Positions 1 through 5,362 of a stretch of 8,079 nucleotides of DNA are shown in pieces. Source of the DNA: Acidobacteriaceae bacterium (GTDB lineage Bacteria; Acidobacteriota; Terriglobia; Terriglobales; Acidobacteriaceae); assembly GCA_003133425.1 (NCBI GenBank), contig PKXI01000189.1:13886-21964 (forward strand), written 5' to 3'. Under the pieces are notes generated by a model. The model saw nothing but the letters and a program-made list of their open reading frames with translations, did not search any database and was not told the DNA's origin. Each line of letters begins with the position of its first letter. The stretch's first letter is position 1. The translations under genes were made by a program, and so were the position numbers.

Positions 1-349
1 CGTTGGTGGTCAGCGCCAGGTCAAGCGGCTCGCCGGTCAAGGTGCGCAAACCCGACAGTTCCCTGACCAGGTCCACCAGCCCACGGCGCAGTAGAGGTTC
101 ACCGCCGGTGAGGCGGACTTTTGTGATGCCCAGGCCCACAAACACCTTGATCAGGCGCAGGTATTCGTCGATGCCCAACTCGGGATACTGCGCACCCAAC
201 TCGCCTGTGCGGCAATAGACACACTTGTAGTTGCAGCGGTCGGTGATGGAGACGCGCAGATCATGAATCACCCGGCCATGGCTATCGGTGAGCCTTGGTT
301 CGGGAGTTGGGGTCGCGAAACCGGGAAGGGAAGCAGCAGCCATGTACAT
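1..349 (-). CDS. moaA: GTP 3',8-cyclase MoaA, N-terminal part (3' end off window)
   Basis: Radical-SAM enzyme of the first step of molybdenum-cofactor synthesis, converting GTP to 3',8-cyclo-GTP in the cytoplasm. About 116 residues are visible, roughly a third of the usual 320-370. The reading frame shows the radical-SAM signature TDRCNYKCVYC (C39, C43, C46; CxxxCxxC binds the 4Fe-4S cluster) and the SAM-binding TGGEPLLRR motif near residues 81-89, followed by LVDLVREL as in MoaA. The second C-terminal 4Fe-4S cluster and the C-terminal GG tail would lie beyond the left edge. The start is bounded: an in-frame TAA lies directly before ATG 349-347. A second ATG two codons later (343-341) is equally possible, and neither has a clear Shine-Dalgarno. 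After the third Cys the sequence continues RTGE instead of the commoner MP; from memory this is normal in acidobacterial MoaA. The gene follows the membrane-protein gene on the same strand after a 98-base gap. Family assignment is very secure. Confidence 0.93.
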   Translation of the reverse strand, partial: MYMAAASLPGFATPTPEPRLTDSHGRVIHDLRVSITDRCNYKCVYCRTGELGAQYPELGIDEYLRLIKVFVGLGITKVRLTGGEPLLRRGLVDLVRELSGLRTLTGEPLDLALTTN

Positions 350-447
350 TTACAAGGCTATACCGTTTGCGGCGCTCGCGCTTGCCGAAGCGAGATACGG
401 GAGACCACAAACCTTGGCGAATCAGTCTTGAAAGGAGTCTGGAGCGC

Positions 448-726
448 TCAGTCGATGCGCGGCGTGCCTTTGCGCAGAACCATGCCCGTGATGCCAAAGA
501 CCACGATGATGGCCACCGCAATACAGAAGTAATAAGCGATCGGGTGCGCCCATCCCGGCGAGTAGGTGAGGTCCTGGCCCACCCACAGGAGCAGAACCGT
601 GGCGATTACCGCAAACTGCCCGGCAATGACCAGGAACGTGTGTCCCAGGTCGCGCCGCTTGTCGAGCGCCTCCACCTGGTCGGGGGTCAGATTGCGCTCT
701 TCAGGGGGAAGAAGGGAATTTGCCAT
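448..726 (-). CDS. small two-helix membrane protein of unknown function
   Basis: I do not recognise a named family. The 92-residue product has a polar N-terminus with a short Pro/Glu-rich stretch (PPEERNLTPDQVEALDKRRD, about residues 7-26), then two hydrophobic segments: about 28-50 (ending LLLWVG) and about 61-84 (YYFCIAVAIIVVFGITGMV). A short basic tail, RKGTPRID, follows. The positive residues on both ends suggest a hairpin with N- and C-termini in the cytoplasm and a short periplasmic loop QDLTYSPGWAHP. Translation is supported by GGAGA (735-739 on the complementary strand) 8 bases before the ATG. It lies between the exported flavoprotein gene upstream (221-base gap) and moaA downstream (98-base gap). 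The gaps are wide enough that a single operon is uncertain. The clear helix pattern and ribosome site make it a real gene; function is unknown. Confidence 0.8.
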   Translation of the reverse strand: MANSLLPPEERNLTPDQVEALDKRRDLGHTFLVIAGQFAVIATVLLLWVGQDLTYSPGWAHPIAYYFCIAVAIIVVFGITGMVLRKGTPRID

Positions 727-927
727 GGTAGCTTTCTCCAGTTCATTGGGCAGGGCTCGGTTCCGGCCTCCAGGGCCGCCTGCTCACACTATCGATTCAA
801 TCACATGGCGCGGGGGCAGCGCCAGTGCGACAGTAAGAGGCGCAGCGGGGCGCTTTACGGGCTGCGGGCGCGAGCGCTCCCGGGCAATTTCTTCAGGCCA
901 GAATCATTTGGCCGTTGGCTCAACTTC

Positions 928-947
928 AAAGCGCCGCTGAAGGCGCG
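928..947 (-). terminator. weak hairpin just after the flavoprotein stop codon
   Basis: Immediately after the TAG stop of the SagB-like gene, the minus strand reads GCGCC, a 6-base loop, GGCGC, then TTT. The arms are plus-strand 942-946 and 931-935. The stem is only 5 bp and the T-run only three bases, so this is a possible weak intrinsic terminator or 3'-end stabiliser, judged mainly from its position. Confidence 0.3.
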
Positions 948-1589
948 CTATTTGGGCGGATAGCCGACTGATTGCGCATAAAGCGGCTTACGGCCGGCGG
1001 CGAGCTTGAGAGACGTTGCGACGTCCGGCGTGTGGATTGCGTAGAGCCAGGCATTCAAGCCCTCTGAAGCCGCAAAGAGATACACATTCTGTCCGATGAA
1101 GCCGGTATCGACCTGGGCATAGTCGAGCTTGGCGTCGGCGACATAAACGATGGTGACCGCTGCGTGGACCGCGGCGTCCGTGCCGACTTTGCCGCGCATG
1201 TCCCCGGCGACTACCGAGCGCAGGCGATTTTGCTCCGCCTCGTAGATGTAGACTCCATCGGCCAGGACCACGTCGAGTTCGACTTCCTGCTTGTTCATGG
1301 CCGAGGGGGCAGTGCGTCCCAGACCGGCTTTCACCTCGCGCGGCCGGTTGACGCCGAATGCGGCCCAAAGCAGGTTTGAGAGCGTCTGCAGCGGAAGCGG
1401 CTTGTCTGCGAAGGCGCGGGTGGTTTGGCGTTTGGCCAGCGCTTCCATCAGCGGCATGCCGGCGGTTATTTGCGGCTTGGGCAATTGAATGGGCGCCTGC
1501 TGGCTGAGGGCGGGGACGGCGAAGCACAGGGCGAGCAAGGCCGATAGTGCGGCTGATCGGCGAACCGGAGTTGGGAAGGGAACGTGCAT
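948..1589 (-). CDS. exported SagB/ThcOx-type nitroreductase-fold flavoprotein
   Basis: A 213-residue nitroreductase-superfamily protein of the SagB/ThcOx branch, expected to bind FMN. Visible family features are KRQTTRAF (about residues 53-60, the usual R-rich phosphate-binding start), GRTAPSAMNKQEVEL (about 91-105), DGVYIYEAEQNRL (about 111-123) and DTGFIGQNVYLFAASEGLNA (about 161-180). The N-terminus is a typical signal peptide: basic PVRRSAA, a hydrophobic stretch LSALLALCFAV, and a probable cleavage after ALS-QQ near residue 30. The mature protein is therefore predicted periplasmic, with no lipobox cysteine seen. The start is well supported by GAGGAG (1595-1600, complementary strand) 5 bases upstream. 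Known relatives oxidise heterocycles in peptide natural products or act as generic nitroreductases. No precursor peptide, YcaO-like or C-protein gene is nearby, so azole biosynthesis is not supported here. The substrate is unknown. Confidence 0.85.
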   Translation of the reverse strand: MHVPFPTPVRRSAALSALLALCFAVPALSQQAPIQLPKPQITAGMPLMEALAKRQTTRAFADKPLPLQTLSNLLWAAFGVNRPREVKAGLGRTAPSAMNKQEVELDVVLADGVYIYEAEQNRLRSVVAGDMRGKVGTDAAVHAAVTIVYVADAKLDYAQVDTGFIGQNVYLFAASEGLNAWLYAIHTPDVATSLKLAAGRKPLYAQSVGYPPK

Positions 1590-1670
1590 GACTTCTCCTC
1601 AGAGAAAGCGGCTGTGCACGCCTGCCTCCGAGGGTGTGCGGGATGAGGGGAAGGAGTCACTGCAAAGAAA

Positions 1671-1719
1671 CGATCGGAACAAAGCGCTCCTGCTACCCTT
1701 GCGGCGCGAACTCCGATCG
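1671..1719. repeat. 8-bp inverted repeat in the leader of the flavoprotein gene
   Basis: CGATCGGA (1671-1678) and its exact complement TCCGATCG (1712-1719) flank a 33-base loop. The loop itself contains GCGC on each side (within 1684-1687 and 1705-1708). It lies in the 158-base gap between the zinc-ribbon stop and the SagB-like start, both on the minus strand. It could fold in the leader or 3' RNA, or be a regulator site. There is no T-run after it in either direction, so it is not a classical terminator. Confidence 0.35.
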
Positions 1720-1747
1720 GCGGTGTCTTCAGGCGGCGCGCCGAGCG

Positions 1748-2026
1748 TTACTCGCTCAGAAACGCCAGAGACTGCAACTGGGTAATCTCGAACGGTTTGC
1801 GGCAGCGGATGTTGGCGCAAGACAATTTGTCGTCGCGTCTTACCATGTATGACTGCGCTTTTGCGAACCGCGCCCGGTCTCGCTCATCGGCTCCTCGCGG
1901 CAGTTGCGCGCGTTTGCGGCGCACTACCCAAGTCACCTTGTATTCAGCCGCCTGGCCGCACTTGGGACAGGTGAGGGTGTGCGCCCGTTGCTCCGTGGTC
2001 TCGTTGAAAAATTCGCGCTCTTCCAT
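1748..2026 (-). CDS. small zinc-ribbon protein of unknown function
   Basis: A 92-residue soluble protein with two cysteine pairs, CPKC (C20, C23) and CANIRC (C70, C75). They are separated by 46 residues rich in Arg/Lys (VVRRKRAQLPRGADERDRARF). Two spaced Cys pairs of this kind make a treble-clef or zinc-ribbon-like site, which suggests one structural zinc and possibly RNA, DNA or protein binding; that is inference. The N-terminus is acidic (MEEREFFNETTEQ) and the C-terminus hydrophobic (QLQSLAFLSE). No membrane segment or signal peptide is present. The ATG has no strong ribosome site; the preceding bases carry a tandem AAGTTGA. It is divergent from the small plus-strand gene at 2103 and is the probable first gene of the left-hand minus-strand run. 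The ordered Cys pattern makes a chance open frame unlikely. Confidence 0.72.
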   Translation of the reverse strand: MEEREFFNETTEQRAHTLTCPKCGQAAEYKVTWVVRRKRAQLPRGADERDRARFAKAQSYMVRRDDKLSCANIRCRKPFEITQLQSLAFLSE

Positions 2027-2032
2027 AGCTTG

Positions 2033-2048
2033 TCAACTTATCAACTTG
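2033..2048. repeat. tandem 8-base repeat in a divergent intergenic region
   Basis: TCAACTTA (2033-2040) is followed directly by TCAACTTG (2041-2048), so seven of eight bases repeat. It sits just upstream of the zinc-ribbon start and between divergent genes. It could be an operator half-site pair, but a repeat this short can arise by chance. Confidence 0.25.
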
Positions 2049-2102
2049 CCTATGAGCCGGCACTTCCATTTCCGCTCAATCTCTTCCATACTCGTCCTTG
2101 CC

Positions 2103-2273
2103 GTGACGAAACGCAAGCCGACTCCGTTTTCTGCCACCAAGGCGGTAAAGGCCAACGCCCGCGAGCGGGTTGGCCAACCCAAACCTGCGCGCGTGCTGTC
2201 GACTGAGCCTCGCACCGGCCGTGCTACGAAACACAAGCCAAAACTCGAAGAGATCATCCGCCGGGAAGATTAA
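2103..2273 (+). CDS. small basic conserved-type hypothetical protein (56 aa)
   Basis: The frame from GTG 2103 encodes 56 residues that are highly basic and Pro/Ala-rich: PTPFSATKAVKANARERVG, then a Pro/Arg linker, then KHKPKLEEIIRRED at the C-terminus. The pattern (an ATKAVKANARERVG-type helix, a linker, an acidic end) resembles small unannotated proteins I associate with Acidobacteria; that is recall, not a search. No transmembrane segment is visible. The start is uncertain. GTG 2103 has no Shine-Dalgarno, and an in-frame ATG at 2052 would add 17 residues that look less protein-like. A CATACT box (2087-2092) just upstream of GTG would fit a leaderless or nearly leaderless message, but its -35 is poor. 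The frame stays open much further upstream, but there it only mirrors the zinc-ribbon gene. It ends 24 bases before the VOC gene start, so the two probably form an operon. Confidence 0.55.
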   Translation: MTKRKPTPFSATKAVKANARERVGQPKPARVLSTEPRTGRATKHKPKLEEIIRRED

Positions 2274-2284
2274 ATTTGGCGAAT

Positions 2285-2290
2285 GGGAGG
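2285..2290 (+). promoter_or_regulatory. ribosome binding site that selects a TTG start
   Basis: GGGAGG lies 7 bases before TTG 2298. An ATG at 2283 overlaps this site and has no ribosome site of its own, so the GGGAGG argues for initiation at the TTG. Confidence 0.6.
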
Positions 2291-2297
2291 ATCAAAC

Positions 2298-2669
2298 TTG
2301 GCTAAGGCAGTCGGCGTAGGAGGCATCTTTCTCAAGGCGCGGGATCCCCAGGCCCTGGCCGCCTGGTACGCGACGCATCTGGGCATCAAGCCGGCGGACG
2401 ACGGTTCGCTGACTTTCGACGGGCCGGAATCTGCCGGCATGACGGTCTTCGCGCACTTTCCGCTGAACACGCGCTACTTTGGCGAGAGCCCTCAGACCTT
2501 CATGCTGAACTTCCGCGTCGACGACCTGGACGGACTTCTTGCCGGACTGGCAGCAGCCGGCGTGCGCATCGACCCCAAACGCGAGGACCACTCCTACGGG
2601 CGTTTTGCGTGGATCTGGGATCTTGAAGGAAATCGGGTTGAGCTCTGGCAGCCGATCCCTGTGGCCTGA
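2298..2669 (+). CDS. VOC-family (glyoxalase/bleomycin-resistance fold) protein
   Basis: A 123-residue single-module vicinal-oxygen-chelate protein, the usual length for one two-betaalphabetabetabeta unit pair. The N-terminal strand VGGIFLKARDPQALAAWY begins the fold, followed by THLGIK and, in the second half, FRVDDLDGLLAGLAAAGV. The C-terminal hallmark is YGRFAWIWDLEGNRVELWQP, whose Glu in RVELW is the usual metal-ligand position. In this superfamily the protein dimerises and may bind a divalent metal; members include isomerases, dioxygenases and resistance proteins. The sequence does not show which activity applies, and no His ligand is obvious at the first strand, so it could be a non-enzymatic VOC member. 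The chosen start is TTG 2298, giving MAKAVGVGG, because of the strong ribosome site before it. Using ATG 2283 instead would add five residues. It is cytoplasmic, with no signal peptide, follows the small basic gene, and faces the TonB-domain gene across the GTAAGAC cluster. Confidence 0.88.
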   Translation: MAKAVGVGGIFLKARDPQALAAWYATHLGIKPADDGSLTFDGPESAGMTVFAHFPLNTRYFGESPQTFMLNFRVDDLDGLLAGLAAAGVRIDPKREDHSYGRFAWIWDLEGNRVELWQPIPVA

Positions 2670-2762
2670 AGGGGGCCGGAATTCCAGAGTTATTTGGGTG
2701 CAAATTCGCGCGCCGGTTGCAGATTCCTGGCTGGAGGGCGAGGAACGGTCAATGTGAGCCGT

Positions 2763-2874
2763 GCAAGACGATAAGACACCGATTTAAGGCAGTAAGACAA
2801 GATGTAAGACGGCGTCTTACGGGCCTAGCGGCTTTGTCTTACATTGTCTAACAAATGAATTACGAGAGTAAGAC
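2763..2874. repeat. cluster of GTAAGAC-type repeats in both orientations
   Basis: About eight variants of one heptamer are packed into 112 bases. Forward copies are GCAAGAC (2763-2769), ATAAGAC (2771-2777), GTAAGAC (2792-2798), GTAAGAC (2804-2810) and GTAAGAC (2868-2874). Reverse copies are GTCTTAC (2814-2820), GTCTTAC (2836-2842) and GTCTAAC (2846-2852). Two inverted repeats nest: an inner 7-bp stem with a 3-base loop (2804-2820), and an outer 9-bp pair GTAAGACAA/TTGTCTTAC (2792-2800 with 2834-2842). The cluster lies between the ends of two convergent genes, so it is more likely a 3'-end RNA structure, a REP-like element or a protein-binding array than a promoter operator. There is no T-run of terminator type. 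Confidence 0.7.
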
Positions 2875-2900
2875 GCGCGTATGACACGAGCGATCTCGTA

Positions 2901-4286
2901 TTACGGGCGCGGAATACTAAATGGCCCGGGCAACGACTGAGTGCCTGAGCGGGTTGCATCCGGTTTATCTGTCTCCGGCTTTGCAACCGCCGCAGTTCTC
3001 TTGGAGTAAATGCGGAACTGTACCACCAGGTCCAGCAGGACCGGTACCGGCTTGCCGTCTTTGACAGCCGGCTCGAAGCTGGCTTTTTGAATAGAGTCCA
3101 CCGCGATCTCATCGAGCCCGAAACCGATGGGCCTCGCCACGGCGATTTCTCCGGGCTTGCCGTCTGGCCCGATGACCACGTGGTAGAGCGACATCCCCGC
3201 GACGCCGTTGGCTTGCGCGTACTCGTTCGATCCAGGCTCGAAGGTCGAAAGCAGCTTGGCCTTCTGGTCCACGGTGTTCTGGCGCAGCACCGCGGGGTCC
3301 GTTGGCCGGTAATCGGTCTTGTTCTGCGCAGCCTGGTAGTACAGCTTCCAAAAGCTCGGCATGGCATCCAGCATCCGCTGATCGAGCCCAGAGGCAAAGA
3401 TGTTGTCCAGCCCCTGCCTGAGCACACTTGCCGCATGCGCCGGCGAGGTGGTTGTGGTGACGCTCCCCGGATCTGCAGGCCGTTCAGCCACAGGCGCGGC
3501 GGCAATCTCCGCCTTCAGTTGATCCGCGTCGCTCGGCTCGGCCGGTTCACCTAGCGCAGCAGCAGCCGGCGGCGTGCTTGCCGCGCTTGAGGCCGCTGAG
3601 ATGGTTGTCGCGCTTGCTCCGGGCCCCGCCTTGGCCGCTTTGCCCTTCTCAGGTTTGGCAGCCTTCACCTTTTTGGGCTTTACAACTATTTCCCGGTCGA
3701 TGGTGAGCTTGAGCACTTTCTTCTTCGGCGTGATCTTCACGCGGTCCAAAGCCTTGGTTGGGTCCTCATACGGCAGCGCGCCAAGAAAGTGCAGCCCATA
3801 CCGCGCCCCAACCAGCTCAACCTTATGTTTGGTCAGGTGGACTTTTTCGATGCGCACTCCGCACAGCGTGTAAGAGCCGGAGGGTGCGTGCCCACTCAGC
3901 TTGCCGTGCTCAGTGAAGCTGATGGAATCGCCCAGATAACCGCCGCGCAAATAGAGGTCCTTACCCACCAGCATCTGCTTTAGCTGATCTTCAGTAATGC
4001 CGTCGTTCGCCTCCGTGGCTCCGGCGGTTGCCGGTGCGGTTTGTTGCGGTGTTGCATCCTGAGCGGGGCTGGCGGGTGTTTGTGCGGCGACTGGAGACGC
4101 GTCTGTAGCTGCGGGCTGCTGAGTTGCGGCCGGTTCAGCAGCCGGGTTCGCTGGCGCGGTCTGTTGCGATGACGCGGCCACGCCAAACGCCAAAGCAAGC
4201 ACTACCGGCACTGCAAGCGACGCAATCCTTGAAGACCTTAAGCGGAGATGAAGGGTAGGCAAAAACATAGGGGCCATTGAGCGCAC
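2901..4286 (-). CDS. TonB C-terminal-domain envelope protein with Ala/Pro-rich linkers
   Basis: A 461-residue exported or membrane-anchored protein. A basic N-terminus and hydrophobic segment (about residues 20-38, SLAVPVVLALAFGVA) form a signal peptide or anchor. A Gln/Ala/Pro-rich linker covers about 41-92. A compact domain follows at about 96-200 (LVGKDLYLRGGYL, VHLTKHKVELVGARYGLHF, ALPYEDPTKALDRVKITPKK), which I recall seeing repeatedly in Acidobacteria but cannot name. A Lys/Ala/Pro-rich spacer covers about 200-285, and a helical stretch with FWKLYYQAA lies at about 286-350. The TonB C-terminal fold is at about 365-428 (VIGPDGKPGEIAVARP, LDEIAVDSIQKASFEPAVKDGKPVPV), and a Pro-rich tail follows. 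Classical TonB proteins carry a YPxxA motif and a Trp before the RPA-like turn; here the turn is SFEPA without Trp and YPxxA is absent. It may therefore not drive TonB-dependent receptors. The furthest start is GTG 4286; ATG 4277 and ATG 4268 in the same frame are equally credible, and none has a strong ribosome site. Confidence 0.82.
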   Translation of the reverse strand: MRSMAPMFLPTLHLRLRSSRIASLAVPVVLALAFGVAASSQQTAPANPAAEPAATQQPAATDASPVAAQTPASPAQDATPQQTAPATAGATEANDGITEDQLKQMLVGKDLYLRGGYLGDSISFTEHGKLSGHAPSGSYTLCGVRIEKVHLTKHKVELVGARYGLHFLGALPYEDPTKALDRVKITPKKKVLKLTIDREIVVKPKKVKAAKPEKGKAAKAGPGASATTISAASSAASTPPAAAALGEPAEPSDADQLKAEIAAAPVAERPADPGSVTTTTSPAHAASVLRQGLDNIFASGLDQRMLDAMPSFWKLYYQAAQNKTDYRPTDPAVLRQNTVDQKAKLLSTFEPGSNEYAQANGVAGMSLYHVVIGPDGKPGEIAVARPIGFGLDEIAVDSIQKASFEPAVKDGKPVPVLLDLVVQFRIYSKRTAAVAKPETDKPDATRSGTQSLPGPFSIPRP

Positions 4287-4407
4287 TCTAACAGGAATTC
4301 GTTTCAGAAGTCGAAGGGATTTTGGTCCGAGGTCGCTTACTCGCTACGTGCCTAGCCTCATTCCTTTTGATGCATTGACCGGCCCTGAGTGCTATCGAAG
4401 GAACGCT

Positions 4408-4437
4408 ATTTTTTCCGGCGGCGGGTGTCGGAGTCAA
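4408..4437 (-). promoter_or_regulatory. possible sigma-70-like promoter for the TonB-domain gene
   Basis: On the minus strand TTGACT (4437-4432, overlapping the trmJ stop codon) is followed after 18 bases by AAAAAT (4413-4408). That is five and four matches to TTGACA and TATAAT. It would give a leader of about 115 bases before the GTG at 4286. The spacing is one base longer than optimal, and acidobacterial promoters are poorly known. Confidence 0.35.
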
Positions 4438-5216
4438 CGCTCCAGGCGCCAGAGGATTCGCCGGAAGAGCCCCATGATCCGCCGCGCATCCCGCTCCGTG
4501 GGCGCCAGCCTGCGCAGCAGCAGGCGCAGATCGTGCCGGTTGGCTTCGCGCATTGAGGCCGGAGAGTAGTCCGCGGCCACCATTGCTCGCTCTACCACTC
4601 CGGCCAGCAGTTCGAGCCTGTCTGAAGCTGCGGCGGGCCTTGCTGCGTTTGACGGCTCCGGCCCCGTGCTTTCGCCCGTGCCGTTGTCCGCGACGAAGGC
4701 CCGCGACGCCAGCTCGTAGAGGCAAACTGCAACGGCCTGTCCGAGGTTCATCGAGGGCTGATGCGAATCGGTCGGGATCTCTACGAGCAGGTGGCAATAG
4801 GAGAGGTCCTCGCGCGTAAGCCCGTGCTTCTCCGGACCGAAGACCAGCGACACGCGCCCGCTACGCTCCATCTCCTGGCGCACGAGCGGAGCCAGGTCGG
4901 GCAGGCGAACCACCCTTTGCTCGGGCTTGCGGTAGGTGAGCGTGCCCGTGCCCACCACCAGCGTGCAGTGGCCTACAGCTTCGGCGAGAGATTCCGTTTC
5001 CTTTGCGTTCTGGAGGAGTTCTGGAGCGCCAATGGCGGACCGCGCCTCCCGCCAATGCGGGGCGTACGGAGCCACTACCGCCAGCCTTGAGAATCCAAAG
5101 TTGGCCATGGCCCGCGCGGCGGCCCCAATGTTGAGTGGGTTCCGCGGGGAGACAAGCACCACGTCTACGCGGTCGCGTTGGTCTTCAGGAAGCAAGAAAT
5201 GATTGTAGAAGGCCAT
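4434..5216 (-). CDS. trmJ: TrmH-family tRNA 2'-O-ribose methyltransferase, TrmJ-like
   Basis: A SPOUT-superfamily (trefoil-knot) enzyme that transfers methyl from S-adenosylmethionine to a ribose 2'-OH. TrmJ acts on position 32 of tRNA anticodon loops. The three TrmH motifs are in order: motif 1 SPRNPLNIGAAARAMANFGF (about residues 23-42, including the catalytic-type Arg), motif 2 SLVFGPEKHGLT (about 123-134), and motif 3 EIPTDSHQPSMNLGQAVAV (about 146-164, knot and SAM site). After an Ala/Pro-rich linker, the C-terminal 60 residues form a basic helical extension (RHDLRLLLRRLAPTERDARRIMGLFRRIL), which matches TrmJ rather than the shorter TrmL or TrmH. The 260-residue length is usual. ATG 5216 starts the protein at a natural point and no other start is needed, but no Shine-Dalgarno precedes it. 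Substrate position 32 is inferred from family. The TonB-domain gene follows on the same strand after about 147 bases. Confidence 0.88.
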   Translation of the reverse strand: MAFYNHFLLPEDQRDRVDVVLVSPRNPLNIGAAARAMANFGFSRLAVVAPYAPHWREARSAIGAPELLQNAKETESLAEAVGHCTLVVGTGTLTYRKPEQRVVRLPDLAPLVRQEMERSGRVSLVFGPEKHGLTREDLSYCHLLVEIPTDSHQPSMNLGQAVAVCLYELASRAFVADNGTGESTGPEPSNAARPAAASDRLELLAGVVERAMVAADYSPASMREANRHDLRLLLRRLAPTERDARRIMGLFRRILWRLER

Positions 5217-5247
5217 CGGGAGGAGTGGCCAAAAGGCACTTTCAAAT

Positions 5248-5286
5248 AGGAATCGGGCAGCCGCATTGTGCGGATGCCCGATTCCT
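5248..5286 (-). terminator. strong long hairpin between tonB and trmJ
   Basis: The arms AGGAATCGGGCA (5248-5259) and TGCCCGATTCCT (5275-5286) are exact complements over 12 bp. One mismatch (5260/5274) leads to a further 5-bp stem CCGCA/TGCGG (5261-5265 with 5269-5273) and a 3-base loop. It lies downstream of the tonB stop and 31 bases before the trmJ ATG on the minus strand, where the sequence after it begins ATTTG, a short, interrupted T tract. It is therefore a likely terminator or transcript-end stem for tonB, or a leader structure of trmJ. Confidence 0.6.
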
Positions 5287-5362
5287 GGATGAAGCTCGCT
5301 CGAATTGTGATCCCTGATGCGTAATTCGCGTGGCGCTCACAGGGAGGAACTGAACTAATTCG

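Noticed and set aside
806..824. Hairpin TGGCGC/GCGCCA with a 7-base loop in the gap before the small membrane-protein gene
   Set aside because: Short GC-rich stem with no T-run and no clear role; such stems are expected by chance at this base composition.
295..963. 222-codon plus-strand open frame over the moaA start and membrane protein
   Set aside because: It is opposite to two genes with recognisable features and has no domain pattern of its own.
948..1589. SagB-like protein as part of a thiazole/oxazole-modified peptide cluster
   Set aside because: No YcaO, precursor peptide or export gene is in the neighbourhood, and the protein is predicted to be exported.
1797..2102. Upstream extension of the small plus-strand gene to ATG 1797
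   Set aside because: This portion is entirely antisense to the zinc-ribbon gene and does not look protein-like. The basic conserved-type sequence begins near 2103.
2763..2874. GTAAGAC cluster as a CRISPR array
   Set aside because: Units are only 6-9 bases, in both orientations, with irregular spacing of about 8 to 21 bases, and there are no cas genes.
2825..3505. 226-codon minus-strand open frame with Arg/Ser/Thr-rich sequence
   Set aside because: It runs in another frame over the TonB-domain gene and the intergenic region. Composition is typical of a GC-rich shadow frame, whereas the true frame has a signal peptide and domain motifs.
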